This document shows positions 35,301-48,496 of a stretch of 64,000 nucleotides of DNA, one piece after another. The notes under the pieces are model-generated. The model made no database searches and was not told the DNA's origin. It worked only from the letters and a program-made list of their open reading frames with translations. Position 1 is the stretch's first letter. The number at the start of each line of letters is the position of its first letter. The stretch covers positions 6,863,501 through 6,927,500 of the forward strand of contig CM069607.1 in NCBI GenBank assembly GCA_035771175.1, in the 5' to 3' direction. Origin of the DNA: Paratinospora sagittata (Eukaryota; Streptophyta; Magnoliopsida; Ranunculales; Menispermaceae). The translations under genes were made by a program, and so were the position numbers.

Positions 35301-38300
35301 ATTAATAATTAATAATTAATAATTAGAGAAACCAATTCCAACGTATCCACAATAACTGTTGCACCAAGTACATAAGATATAATCACTCAGAAATTATGTA
35401 CAAGTTTTAAGGAAGTTCACAATATCACATATGTGCAATTTCAAAGTATTGGTGCAACAAAAAAACTGATCAGCCATTGATCAGCTATCTATATCACATC
35501 AAGGAAGAAACCCAAAACCCTTTTAGAACTTTTTTTTTCAGTTTATATTTAGTAAAATTATTCACTTATGCCGATCTAAAACCTTCTTGTTAAGAAGTGT
35601 GATCAATAAGACTTCCATCTGCCTTATCCCTAAAAAAAAATGTTCTAGGAAAGTGGAGGCTTATAGGCCAATAAGTTTGATCATGAGTTTGTATGAAGTC
35701 ATTGTGAAGGTTCTTACCTCTCGCCATTGGCAGATTCTTCATCACACTATCACAAGGTTTCAATCTGCATTTGTTCAAGGTAGGCAAATCTTGGATGCAG
35801 TTCCAATCACTAATGAGATGGTTGAGGACTACAAAAGCAATCATAAGGAAGGGTTAGTCTTCAAAATTGACTTTGTCAAAGCCTACAACAAGATTAGATG
35901 GGACATTGTAGACTTCATTTGAAGGGAAAGGGATTCAAGGATAGGTGGAACAAGTGGATTGATGGATGCTTCAATCCATCTCATTCTCAATAATGAAAAA
36001 TGGTAGACCTACAAAGAAATTCAGTTGTGAGAGAGGGATTAGATGGGGGGATCCCTATTCCCCTTTGCTCTTTTCTTTGGTAGCAAATGTTTTTGGGAGA
36101 ATGATGGTCAAAGCTAAGGAGTTTAAAATATGGTGAATGGTTTCAATGTTGGAAGAGAGAAGATCGAGGTGTCCCACTTACAATATGTTGATGAATGATG
36201 ATAGTGTTTTACTAAAGCCCCACCAACACTACTCACAATTTTAGGACCCTTTGTTTGTTGTCGAGCCTTATAGCTAACATGACCAAGAGTAAAATTGTTG
36301 GGATCAATATGGAGGCCTCATCCTTAACTTCCAAGGCCCCACAGACTGGGTGTGCTATCAGTCCTTGGCCCCTTAAATATTTGGGTGTCGATGGGAGGCA
36401 ACCCCATGATGGTGAATTTTCGGGATCCTATGATGAAAAAGTGTCACAGAGGTTGGATGGCTGAAGAAAGATCTTCTTTTTGAGACGAGGAAGATTGGCT
36501 TTAATTAAGTCTATCTTAGCTACCATTCCTACCTTTCTTTCTTTTTTCATCTTTCACATGCCCACTAAAGTAGTTCCTCTTCTAGGGCAGAAAATGAGGG
36601 ATTTCTAGTGGGAGGGAGAGGAGGAGAATGTTCCCTGTCACTTGGTGGTTTGGGAGAAGGTGGTAGAAGGTTGGATTAAGGAGGGCCAGCAATTGGGAAC
36701 ATTTCTCGAAGAAACAAGGCCTTGGCTAGGAAATGGTTATGAAGAATTGTCCATGAGAGGGGTTTTTAATGGGCTAGAACCATTAAAAGTAAGCATGGGC
36801 TGACGGGCAACAGGCAGGATGCAAGTATGGTAGCGAGATACACCTAAAGGAGTCCTTGAAAATTCATCCACTCCATCACTCTATCTCTCCCTTAGTTAGA
36901 CTTATGCTAGGTCTCGATGACTCCATTTATTTCTAGGTGGATACATCGTGTGCTAATGACTAATGACAACTTTGCTTCTCTCTTTTTGAGTTTCTATAGA
37001 GTCTCTTCCCTTCATCGCAGGTCTACTTCCTCTTTGTCTCTTACGAGAGTGTTGTTGGCAGCTCTTGGAATCTACACTTAAGTAGGAATCTTACTAAACA
37101 TAGAGGAAGCTAAAGTAGGACCCTTTATTTTTTGGAGGGTGTGCAATTGAGGGACTCCAATGATAGATACTTTTGGTCTTTTGACTGCTTACTACTTACG
37201 CTCCTTCTCCTTCAAATCTTTCGTTCATAGTTGATTGAGTCTCTTAATTACCCAGCCTTCCATTTCTACAATTTCATTTGGAAAACACAAGTGCCTTGTA
37301 AAGTCAAGGTTCTGGGTAGGCTCATTTCCCTTGGTAAGCTTAACATAGTAGACTTAACTACAGAGGAAAAGCCTCAATCGGAGCATCTCCCCACACAAGT
37401 GTTATTTATGTCAGCAAGAGGGGAAAACTTCTAGCCATATTTTTCATGGTGTTGTTTCCCTTCTAATGGAAAAATTACTCCAGGGTTGAAAGATTATTGG
37501 AGTGACCGATTTTGTAGTTCTGCAGTACACTCAATGGAAAGGCATAGTAGGATTCTTAAGGGGAGAGCTAAGGATGTCTTTCATGTTGGGGAAAAGTCTT
37601 TTTTTTTTCGGCACCTAGTTGGATGGTTGCTTGTAAGCTTTCAACATGCTGTAGTTTAAATGAGTGGATTAGGGGTTGGGGGATTAGAGTATGTTTAGCT
37701 CTCAATGTCTGGCTTTGGTGGATCCCCAATCCACCAACGGCAGGTTTGTTTTTGCCTTGTTGGTTTCTCCCTCTGGTTTCTGCTTTAATATATTTGTTTC
37801 TAGTTTCTCTTCAAAAACAAAGAAAAAAATCTTCTTGATAGATGTTGGTAAGCAAATAAGATTCTGCACCTTTAGTAAATGTGTCAATGTATGGCAACAT
37901 GCAACGCCACCATGTAAAGAATCTCCACGAGAATGTCTAGGAGGGACTCAAAAAGATCTACTAATGATCAGATTTAAGGGCAAAATTTTAATTTCAAGTT
38001 GACCTTCTCTTGCGTCTAAGTTTTTAGAAACCACTCAACCCAAAAACTATAGTTGTCAGATAAGGGTCCAACAACACATATCAAGCTATCATCAATACTC
38101 CTCCTCACGTGCAGCCCGATCCTGTACATGGAGAGCCAGAAGAGAGATAGAAGAAGAGAAATATCAATTATGCAAATGGGGAACATGCAAATGTCAATAA
38201 CGAGACTTGAACCAAGACCTCTTGCAAAATCAAGGCTCTGATACCATGTTAGAAACCACTCAACTCAAGAGCTATAGTTGTCAAATAAGGGTCCAACAAC

Positions 38301-41300
38301 ACATATCAAACTATCATCAACATAAGAAATGGGAACATCCTCAAGATTTTCTAAAAAAGAACACACAGTAATTGTTCTATTCAGTTTCTGAATACTACCA
38401 GTGTTGCAACAGAGAGAAGTACAAGAGTCCTCTTGCCAGAAGATGGAAGCAAACCATCACTTCTGAGTAAGGATCAGAAATCATGCAAAATACATCAATA
38501 ATTTGCTCAGCATCCAAGTATAAAGTGGTTCTAAGAAACCAGAAGAAAGAGGCTTACCTCTCTTTTGAATATAAGATGTCCTTGTGATGTATTGGAGGCT
38601 AAAGTTGTCTCCAACCCTGCTAATGAGTCTGTCTCCATAGTCATTGCTGATGACATTTTCTGTTCTTGTGTGTCAGATGAAACTTGCTTCCACCCCATTT
38701 TGAAAATGCTTGTGCCCTGTTTAGTCAACTTATACCCCTTTGGGCAAACAAGAAGGAAAGAAATAATTACTACAAGGAATATTATATAAGTAAAACACAA
38801 ATGACAACAAAAGAAGTTGTAGTTTTTATGAAACATATGCTGGAAACTCAGCACTTAGTATACCCTCCCAACTAAATATAAAAGCCTCAAATCTCCAATG
38901 GAGTACAAAATATTAAAAGAGGATAGACCTGTACTAAGGAGGATAATCTCCATACTTCCGTAGGATTCTCATCACTAAAGTAGCCTCCAATTATACACTG
39001 TTCATACCAGTAAAATCAGCAAGACTAATTTGACAAGTAGCATCCTTCTTGGTAGAAGGCCTAAAATTCCCAATATTGATATAGCACTACTGCCTCAAAT
39101 GGAAAATTTGGATTAGGCAACCTAGATTTCAGATCTAAAGGACTTGAGTGTTAGAAATTGAAGCCAACTAGCAAAAACAAGGAAGGTGGGCGAAGGGGGT
39201 TACAGGATGGGATCGGGGATTATGATGACTTTCTTTAAAAATTGAAGTTTTGGATTTGTTTTAAAACACTAAGGCTAGAGAAATACAAATACTAATATAT
39301 CTTTACTTAAACAACAATTACAAATATTTTTTGAGAGAAGAAACAATTGCAGATATTAATATATTTTTACTTGAGAAAGTACCTTCTGTCCTCTCACAAC
39401 TCATAGTCAAATTTGTAAAGAAAGAAAAACACCTGACATTCAAATAAATTATTATTCAAGCATTGCAAAATTTTAATAAGAGTCGATGGCCACCTGAAAG
39501 GGGAAAAAGAAAATCAAGATTAAATATTTCAAAAATTCTACAATAGCCAACATGGAGTTGGTGCAGTTGGTTAAGAGGTGGTCGGAAACCCAAAGGCTCT
39601 AAGTTCAACTCTTGACACTGACTCACCCTAGAGGGTGAGGGGGATTAATAGGTCAAGAACGAGCCTGATACCTACCCGAGAGTGCGGTTTGGTGATGGAG
39701 CTGGTTATATAACTAACTACTAACATTGCATCTTCTCAAAAAAAAAAAAAAAAAATCTACAATCCAAATGTACTGAAAATAGTAAACATAGAAGTCCTAT
39801 TCTTGAATCTTAATGAAGTAGACGTTGGGCCTCTTCAATAATTATGGCGAGCTCCAGAATATTCTGAATATTTGACGGGGCCATGGCTAGAAATTATCCA
39901 AATTTTATGTAATCTACACATGATTATGACACCAAAAATAGAATAAAAGCATCTTTATTCCAGCATGAGCTTCATGGCAGTGACTATTTATTCCAAATCA
40001 TTCCCCTTTGGGAAAAAAATCATTACATTGGACATTTGCATCACCAACTCTGCATTTGCATTATGCCAAGGAAGCCAATTCTGACAAAATCATGATGAAA
40101 CCAATATACAAGTTATAAAATCTTTATTGAGGTTTGATCATCTTCCAAATTTGAGAGCATATAGTACAATGAAGTATAGCTATTTTCCTCATCTTCTTTC
40201 ACATATTTCTAATGAATGATAAATCACTAATTTTCTTCTGAAGATGATTTGATTCAACATAACTTATTTTTTCACGTCATCAATACTTTCATTTAATGCC
40301 ATTAGGACAAATGTAAAAGACCATCTAGAGTATTGCTAACTTACCTACATGCATGAAGTTTCCAAAACCAAGCAAAAAGAAATTATACATTTGAAAATGT
40401 CGTCATAACTTGCAGCCATAACAGAATAATAATGCCCAATTCCGTAAAATATGAACCAACGCCATTACCGATAGATGGAAAGTTCAAAATGTATATGCTT
40501 TAACAACTAATGGAGGATTTTCCTTCCAAGAGTTGAAAGATCAGCTGGAATTGATGAGTTTTCTTCCAAGAGATTATGAGGATAAAGCCATATGGTCCCA
40601 TAACACTAATGGAGGATTTTTCTTGTCCTCTACTTAGAAAAATATCAGAGATGAAGGCCAACCGTTTCCATGGGAAGAGCTGATTTGGTTCAATGGCAGA
40701 ATCCTGAGACATACCGAGGTGGTTTGGTGCTTGGTGCTTGGTACACTTCCCACTATAAATAGATTGAGGAGGTTAGGCTCGCAAATCAACGCATTATGTT
40801 GCTTCTGTAACTAACCTAGTATGGCAAGGAATAGTTCGCAAGTGCAGCCCCGTTAGAAGACATGGTCAAAGCTGAGTGAAAAGAGGTTAACTGGATTATC
40901 AAATTCTTTGGCTCCAAATCTCTAATAAACAAGGTGGTGAATATTGCCTTTGCTGCCACTATTTATCATATTTGAATAGAAAGGAATAGAAGGTTCCAAG
41001 AAAGGCCAAAGATATAAATACCCTTGTGAAAACGATAGAAAAGGAGGGGATTCTCCAATGGAGTGATCCTGGTACAAAAGTGGAGTGCAGCAAATAGGCT
41101 AGATTCTTATGTAACCAATGGGGTTTGTTGGTGAAGTGGAAAGAAGTTAATCCATGCCTTCTAAGGTGGTTCCCTCCGATCCCAGACTGGCTAGTTCTTA
41201 AGGAGATGGTTCCTTTGCGGAGTCTAGATCGGGATATGGTGGTGTTATCAGAACTTGCGATGGTACCCCTATTATTGTCTATGCATAAGTGAAGAATGTG

Positions 41301-44300
41301 ATTCTTCTTTGGAAGCAGAGACCCTTGCTGTCTTGAGAGGCATTGAGTTAGCTAGAAGCCTTGCTGATCCCAAGTTGGTTATTCAGAGTGACTCAATTGT
41401 TTGTGAATAATCTGTTGAACTCTCAATCTTCCCCCTGGCATTTAGTAACACTGTTTTGATTAAAATTAATCAGATAGTCAACACATTTAGAGCTTGGAAA
41501 TGTTGTCACCGACTCACTGTTATAGAGAAGCAAACAAACCAGCTGATTGGCTAGCAGCTATTGAAATTGCCCTAGGTGAATGCTTGTTTATTCCAACTAA
41601 GTTCCCAGAGTATCTAGATAATATGTTGTGTTTTGGTGCCTAGAGGCAGCTAATGACTTAGATTATCCTCCCTTTGTAAATCATGTTTATTTATTTTGTT
41701 AATAACACATTTTTTTCCTTTTATAAAATTTATAAAAAAAAAAAAAACAATTCAAACTTCAACCGAACAAAGTTAAATTTCTGTATCCTCCCGTGTCATT
41801 TCATAAGAATTTACTAGAAAGTAGAGACTTCTCTAAGGGATTAGAAATTGAAGCAGGAATTGGCTATATTAGTGTTGGTTGGATAGAGTGCTTTCAGGTC
41901 TAGTAGCATCTGAAAGACTGGACGTGAACTGGCTTTTGAAGCTATATGGAGGCCCAAATGGAAAACAAACATATGGATGTAAGGACTCTAATCCAGCTCC
42001 CAAGTACCATGATCTCTGATTGGATAGATTCAAAAACCCTGGTTGTTTAACAAGTTAACTTTTAGACCTGAGACTACCTCAAATCACTTTCAATTCATAA
42101 GCGTAACCTGGTGTAAGGAAACCATCCATAATAGTAATCATAACATTAGGGAATGACAAGAACTATTTCTTCAAGATTCTCGCACGATTTTAGTGCACTC
42201 AAGCAGTGAAATTCATACACACCAATGGGAAGACTTCCTAAAGGACATTCTCCAGACACCTAGGACAGGAAAAAATTTATTTCCTAGCCTCGACCTGAAG
42301 TTTTATTCCTATTAATGATTCGTGTTACCTAGAGTATAGACACTGCTCAATATGACAAGCAAGAGAACATAGTGATTTAGGTAGGTTCTTCTTTAAAACT
42401 CAGGATTAATATGAGAATAAGCATGGAATCAATTAAATTATGCAAATGCGTAATTCAGATTTATGTATCTTAAGTAAGTATTCATCTAATTTTCTAGAAA
42501 AATATTTAATGACCTTAATTAAAAAGAAAATTTGATTGGAGCATGAGATATTTATTCAAGAATCTTAAAGAATCACCTTATGATTCACAATATTTGTTGG
42601 GAGATCTACATTTAGAAAGCATCTTTGAGGATAAGTATTATTCTTGATTTCCATGAGTACTGCATTTATGAGAGGCAAGCATGCCTCAGCTCCTAGTTTG
42701 AAATCATTAACATTGCTCTTACCTCCAACCCTGAAAATTCATTTCACAGGAAGTTATGAAGCAGAAATTCCATGACATCCATCAAAGAAATGTTGATCAC
42801 TATCAAAAAATATAGAGAAGCATTTGCGTACAATTATGCTAAGACAAAACATATTAATGTGCACACACAAAATATATATATATATATATGAGCAAATAAC
42901 TACACATACAAAATTTACACATATATTGTGATATAACTAGGAAAGTGTTTCAAATAGTAGAGATAAGTAACTATCTCTGAAAGTTTGATGCAGCCCATTA
43001 AGTATGTATGGACCAAAGAATCAATAAATTTGTCTCCACTTTATTCACCTAATTTCAGTTCTTTTTCTCCAATAAATCAATAACTTCACAAGCACTACTA
43101 CTAGAGCAAAAAGTTCTATAGTTCACATTTTTCTGGCTAATTGCTTTGTAGTGAAATCCATGAGGCTTTTCCTCATTTCTAACCATGTTTAAAAAGGTAG
43201 GATTTAAGTAGCCAAAGCATTTGTTTGTTGGGGCGAAACTAAACCAATTTGACATTGTATATGGCAATCAATAAAACATTCTCATAAGTTTGTCAATATA
43301 GTTTTGCTCACCAATCATATGATATAGATAATGAAGGAACACCACTAAAGAAGGCCTCCCGTGCACCACCCACTGTCCCAGAGTAAACACTGAAGACCAA
43401 ATCAATAGACAAAGATCATCAGTTGGACTACTTCAGGAAAAGTATGGCAAGTTAATAACTACTATGAACAAAACTCATACACAAAAGACATATAATAAAA
43501 TAGTCATCAGAGTTTAAATAAATTTAATGGTACAACAGAATGTGAAAAACTTTTGTCTCAACTGTCTAGTAAATATAATTGAAAGCAAAGGCAAACAGAT
43601 GAATAAGCTGCTATTTCAACCAGATTCTTTCTTTTCTTTCGAGTTATTGATCAAATCAGTTAGTGGGAAGAAAATAAAGACTATTAGTTCTCTTACAACT
43701 AGTTCCTCTATTACAGCACCTTGAAGAAACCACAATTAACTTCAGTTAAATGATTTTCCACTGAATTGTGTCAGACATCCAGACTTGACTTTTGCTCCTC
43801 AGGATTGTTCTTAACTAAGGCACAGTGATCTCTTGTTATGTTCTTTTACGATGAATTCAACTTGTGACATTTAAAGTAAGAAGTTCTGATGGGAGAAAAA
43901 CATCCAACCATTTAATAAAAAATAAAAATAAAAAGTCAATAAAAAATCATAGGCACTAACATGTGATATCCACAGTTGCTACCCATGTTAATGCCACTGA
44001 TAACCTGTAAAAACAAACATGGAAGGTACATCAGCTATTGACAAAGACACAAGTAGTTCACTGACAGATGATACAAAAACTGAACAATTTCATGCAGCAT
44101 GACATAAGCACAGAGATGTATAGAGCTCACAAGGTTGGGAATTGCAGGAAAGAGTGCTTCTGAGAGTCCCAGAGATGTACAATCTACCGGTGTCCCTGTA
44201 GCAAATAGGCCAATCAATATACTCAACTCAGCTAAGCTTTGATCAAACTCAAACAAGGAGAACACAGTAAACAATTGTATGAAAACAAAACATATAATAA

Positions 44301-45405
44301 ATTTTGAATTGAAGAGATCAATCGAGTAATAAGTCATACCCGAGATTGCATAGGCTGTTGCTCCTTCAATTTCAACATACTTAGCAGAAATTGGATGGCG
44401 CCATGTAATGCTATGACTAACAGCAGATTTTTCTCTGAGAAAAAGATAAAGGCCAAAGAAAAAAAACGGAGATATAAATCATTTGATGGGCAATAGTGTA
44501 TTCAATCAATGGCACTCACATATAGCTTTTCGAATAAACAATTAAATACTACTACATATAACTAAATTTACTTTTCCTGTTTCACCATATAAGTGGCTCA
44601 CCAACACCACAATCGTGATCAGCAAATAAGCTATTAGCCACTGCATAGGCCATAGGCCAAAAACTGTACCAATCAAACCATTTTTACGAACAAAAATGCA
44701 AGTGCACCAAATAAGAAGAATTGACCGCAAGAAACACGTCCATTGTCTCTTTCAAAAGCACCATGATATCTAAGCTAATAAACGAAAGCTTACTACACTC
44801 AATCGAACACATACAAATTCTCCAAAAAAAAATAAGAAAACCTGGAATTGCCACAACCAAAATCAACGGAAAACGTCAAAATTTTGTCATTCTGATAGGC
44901 ACCAACAAAAGATCCCGAAGAAACGACCGTACAACTTGAGTTGAGAAACCTAAGCCAACAACAAACGAAAGCATAAGCAAAAACTCGATCAAACGCATTC
45001 AAATTCTCCGAAAACATCAGAAAACCTGGAAATGCCACAACCACAACCAACCAAAATGCCGCAACCAAAACCAACCAAAAAAACAACAAAACCACAACTT
45101 ACATGTACAAAAATCGGACTTCTCCCCCAAAAAAACCATCTAAACAACACTCGGTGGTAATCAGCATTAGAAAGAAACGAGTCAATTACAAGAAATAATC
45201 AAAGATCAAAAATATTCAAAGTGAACTAAACGAGCAAAAGAATTTGGAAGAAGACTTACGAATCAGGCGCGCAGACGAGAACCTCGTAGCGATTGACGGA
45301 GACCAGAGCCTGCACTAGAGCTCGAATGCCTGGAGCGTCGATTCCGTCGTCGTTGGTCACCATGATCCTCGGCCGAACCGAACTTGAGTTCGTCGCACCC
45401 GCCAT
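32372..45405 (-). CDS. SurE-like 5'/3'-nucleotidase (acid phosphatase), nine exons
   Basis: Exons on the minus strand are 45405-45260, 44434-44340, 44195-44131, 44004-43961, 43389-43312, 42730-42577, 38737-38558, 32661-32602 and 32485-32372. All introns are GT-AG and phases join to 311 residues, a normal length for plant SurE proteins. The metal-binding Asn-Asp-Asp is in [14 protein letters not shown] (residues 18-20). Further family motifs are [37 protein letters not shown] and [20 protein letters not shown]. SurE enzymes remove phosphate from nucleoside monophosphates in a divalent-metal-dependent reaction. The frame is also open upstream to 45471, but Met at 45405 gives the usual MAG(A) start close to the motif. 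No signal peptide is evident. Introns 6 (3.8 kb) and 7 (5.9 kb) hold LINE, SINE, TRIM and MITE insertions, yet the reconstructed frame is intact. Confidence 0.93.
32753..34441 (-). mobile_element. 5'-truncated L1-type LINE in SurE intron 7, exact 14-bp TSD
   Basis: The element is bounded by GATTAAAATATTTC at 32739-32752 and again, identical, at 34442-34455. Read on the minus strand it begins inside ORF2 ([30 protein letters not shown]), includes the zinc-binding zf-RVT region ([18 protein letters not shown]) and ends in poly(A). Stops break the frame. A MITE interrupts it at 33774-34087. It is in the same orientation as SurE. Confidence 0.92.
33774..34087. mobile_element. MITE nested inside the LINE
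   Basis: A ~314-bp non-coding insert has terminal inverted repeats GTAGTCAAAATCGTGAATCG (left) and, read from the right end, GTAGTCAGAATCGCGATTCG, and is flanked by GTAGAGATGAA at 33763-33773 and 34088-34098. The LINE protein homology resumes on the other side, which confirms an insertion. The interior is full of GAATCG/CGATTC motifs. The superfamily is uncertain: the clear flanking repeat is 11 bases, longer than the usual 8 to 9 of hAT or Mutator. Confidence 0.85.
34560..35210 (+). mobile_element. LINE reverse-transcriptase fragment in SurE intron 7
   Basis: In shifting frames the plus strand shows [18 protein letters not shown] near 34620, GPL and [18 protein letters not shown] near 34870, LQVSHL near 34970 and [13 protein letters not shown] near 35100. 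These follow the order of plant L1-type reverse transcriptase motifs. The element is heavily decayed, and a TTTTC-rich insertion lies within the region of the catalytic motif. It is opposite in orientation to SurE. Confidence 0.7.
35580..37835 (+). mobile_element. Decayed L1-type LINE in SurE intron 7
   Basis: The frame at 35587-35922 carries reverse transcriptase motifs: [41 protein letters not shown] and [12 protein letters not shown]. Further on are HLQYVDE near 36180, PLKYLGV near 36370 and a zf-RVT start ([15 protein letters not shown]) near 37270. An A-rich end is near 37813-37830. Multiple stops and frameshifts are present. I could not define target duplications. Confidence 0.8.
38022..38322 (-). 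mobile_element. TRIM-like element in SurE intron 7 (TRIM-3)
   Basis: Two direct repeats of 76 bases (38022-38097 and 38247-38322) are highly alike. GGCTCTGATACCA at 38234-38246 directly precedes the second. On the minus strand this reads LTR ending CTAACA, then TGGTATCAGAGCC (initiator-Met primer site), a ~149-base internal region, a purine-rich GAGGAGGAG, and the second LTR. Flanks TAAGT (38017-38021) and TAAGA (38323-38327) may be the 5-bp target duplication. It is in the same orientation as SurE. Confidence 0.85.
39545..39755 (+). mobile_element. tRNA-derived SINE in SurE intron 6
   Basis: TGGTGCAGTTGGTTAAGAG resembles a tRNA box A and AAGTTCAACTCTTG a box B. The element ends in a ~19-base poly(A) run. 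TCTACAAT occurs just before it (39537-39544) and just after the tail (39756-39763), a short target duplication. Confidence 0.75.
40450..41746 (+). mobile_element. 5'-truncated LINE with zf-RVT and RNase H remnants in SurE intron 6
   Basis: The plus strand shows [15 protein letters not shown] near 40590 and [12 protein letters not shown] near 40720 (zf-RVT). RNase H pieces then follow in several frames: [18 protein letters not shown] near 41235, [16 protein letters not shown] near 41318, then QSDS and a late LADWLA near 41540. It ends in a poly(A) run at about 41734-41746. Many stops show it is dead. The 5' boundary is approximate. Confidence 0.75.
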
Positions 45406-48400
45406 GTTCAATCTCAGACAAGAGAAACAAGAATCGAAGAAGAAGAAGAAAGAAAGAAATGTAGAGAGCACGAGAGCGCAAGAGCGTAAAGAGTATTACA
45501 TATAGGAAGACGAAGAAAAAGGGAACTCGCTTACGGAAATGCCAGGTCTGGTGTTTTGGTTGCGCGGTATGAGACGCTCCGATTGGAATATCTGCGCGAA
45601 CTGATTCCATGATTCGATGCTCCCGTTATGCATTTTATTGTGTTGGTGGACACGAGACTGTTGCGCTGGTCGTTGGATCATGAATGTTTCCACGTGGCTT
45701 GCAATCGATCTTTTAAGATCAGAAACAATTGCTTTCCATGACTGGGTCAGTAGTTTTTTGTTTTTTGTTTTTTTTTGTTTTTTGAGTCTCAGTTTGCGGA
45801 GTGGCTATCCAAACTATTCCACTGAGAATAATAGTCGGCAATATAGTTTACTTTAATTATAACATTTTAATATGTTTATATTGTTACCAACAGGGCGTTG
45901 GCCCGATGGTTGGCATTAACCCTCCTTTGTGTGAGGCAGGGGTTCAATTCTTTATGTCACCATGAGAATGCACCCGATCTTAGGAGAGTTTGTTCTAACT
46001 ATTGGGACAATGTCCCATTGATAAAATATTTTTATATTACTTTTGATAATTGTGTGGGTAGTATAACTTTTTTTTGTGATTTAAACTTTAATACAATTCA
46101 AAGTCTTAAATTTTTATAAAATTATTTTTAGTCATTTTCAGAATTTTCTTTTATTTTATTCTAGAAAACTATTTTAAGCAATATCCAAATGCATCTTTTA
46201 TACTTTAAAAAAATTATAAGAAAAAAAAAACTATCCAAATCAAATTTTTGAGTATGTTTATTTAGGTAATTATACATGATAGAACAAAGTGAAGAAAACA
46301 TATTTATGTAGCCAACCTTATATAATCAAAAATAAATAAATAATGAAATAGATGAGTTAAGTTTTCCTTTTAATTGTAAATACAATTAGATGTGATTCTT
46401 GATCTTATTCCTCTTCCAAGCACTATAATATAAGCAAGCATGTGTACCATGTCATTTTTATAATAATTTTTTTAACAATTCGATATAATGTTTTCCTTCA
46501 CGTCATTTTCATTATGAACATTTTATTCAATTCAATTAGGTAAGAAACTATAATAATAATGTAACAAATAAAGTAGCATATATCATTTTGCATGATTTTG
46601 TGCATTAGTTTGGTTCAATAGTTTTTAAGATCACACGTAACCTAATAAAGCTAAGGAACCACCACTAGCCTTCATCACCTAAGTGGAATAGTTTGGATAC
46701 CCACTCCACTATGTTATCCAAAAACAATGAACATTAATGTTCAATCAATAATAAAAGGTAAATAGGCATACAACCACAAGTCTTCCACTATCTTCACGAG
46801 AAAAAAAATAAAAAAAAATAAAAAAATAAATTATACTACATTTTTAAACTTTGTTTTCAGTATTTACATTGGTGTCCTTTGGTATAACTTTTGTAAAACT
46901 GCTTTTTGAAGAAGTGCTTTCACAAAGAAGTGCTTATCTTGAAAAAACAACTTGCCAAAAGTTATCTTTTTGTGTTTGATAAAATATTTGTAAAAGTATT
47001 TTTACTCAATTATGATAATTTGACCCTTTTATATTTAAAAATAATTACATTTTCATTTAACCTACTAACACTTTGGTTTAATTATAGTTTACTTGAATAA
47101 AATAATATGGATACAATAAATGGTAGAAGCGGAGAAGCGTAAGATTAATATGACCCAGTAGCAAGTGTTTTTCCAAGAACGAGAAGTTGTTAGGTATTTG
47201 GAGCAAAATGACAAAGGTTATTTTTGGTATTTTAAAGAGTATGCAAGGACAAAATGGAGAAATTGCCCTACAACTCAAGCTGCCCTCTTTTGCAAAACGG
47301 GGCTTAATCGTACCGGAGACATAAAGAGAGAAGTTGTAAAAGTCAATACCCTCCCAATGGAGTGGCAAAATGCTTTAAAATGAGTCGGAACAAGATTTTT
47401 TTGTAAAATTAAGTCCTGTATAAAATTTTGTATTTATTTACAAAATAGGGTTGAGTTCAGACATAGGTTTAAAATATTGAGGACTCCATTCATTTTTTTT
47501 TTTTTAAATCAAGTACTCGGTTCCTACTTAGTATAAAAAACATATTTCACATATTCCTATTATAATTTGTCTATGACCTAGTTTATTTTTTTATTTTTTT
47601 GTTATATTCTTTCTTTTATTTGTTCATTATCACTACTGACATAAAATTTTTATTTGTTTATTAAAGAAAATGTATTTTATCACTATATAATTTTAAAAAA
47701 TATATGAATACGGGCAAAATTAGACAACTCGGTTTTTTAAAACATACAGAGACGAACGACGAACACTTATTGTCCTTTTTTTAAAACCGAATTAGGTAAA
47801 GCCATGTCATATATATATATGTTAATATGAGACATTATCCTATCTTTTGCTGCCGTTATCCCAAACACAACCATTAATACTTTAAGTGGAAGAGTTGTAC
47901 AATATTTTACTTCTATTATACATAAATATATATTTCATGTCGTGTTGAGCAACATATGAAAACAACATCAAAAGACTGTATAAAGGTTGACCTCTCCACG
48001 TGTTCTCAAACATCTCATTGTTTGAGTGCTGACAATTAAAAGCATTAAAAGAATTATTTTTCAAATAAATAAAGAAATAAACAAATAAAGTGTGACTTGA
48101 CTACTGTTAGTGCTCCATTTCCTTTGCCGTCCCGTCCAACCGCAACTAACTTCCCCACATACAAATAAAACAAACTCCTCTAATTAATTAATCTAACACT
48201 CCACCAGTTCCTCCATACGGAGCCCACGTGTAACACTTCCGTACTCTAGACTCTAATCACCCAATAAAAACTCGCCACGACGAGATCATCTCAACTCAAT
48301 CACAGTATCCAGCTCCACCAGATAACCCAAGCAAGCTTTTTCGTCTCGGTTCGGACAAAATCCACACGAAACAGCATCTCCATCTCTCAAGATCCTCTAA

Positions 48401-48496
48401 CAACACTCTCTCTTCTTCAACTCTTGTTGTTGTTGTTGTTAGTGGAGATGATATAAGAAGAGAAGTAGAGAGAGATTTAGCGAGATTTTGTGGGCG
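45406..48496. other. Spacer between the divergent SurE and ZDS genes
   Basis: Both promoters should lie here. A SINE-like segment is at 45890-46030. No supported gene is seen; open frames at 46906-47383 are unrecognised. The ZDS leader probably includes the (TTG)5 at about 48425-48439 and the purine-rich GAGAAGTAGAGAGAG just upstream of the ATG. Confidence 0.5.
45890..46030 (+). mobile_element. SINE-like segment
   Basis: GGCCCGATGGTTGGC and GGGGTTCAATTC are placed like boxes A and B of a tRNA-derived SINE; the segment runs to GGGACAATGTCCC and an AT-rich end. A short TTTATATT occurs on both sides. No poly(A) is clear. Confidence 0.4.

Noticed and set aside
45263..45610. 115-codon minus-strand frame across the start of SurE
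   Set aside because: It overlaps SurE exon 1 in another frame and has no family features; the SurE frame carries the conserved motif.
46906..47383. Open frames upstream of ZDS on both strands
   Set aside because: The content is not recognisable, codon use looks random, and no splice-compatible neighbours are seen.
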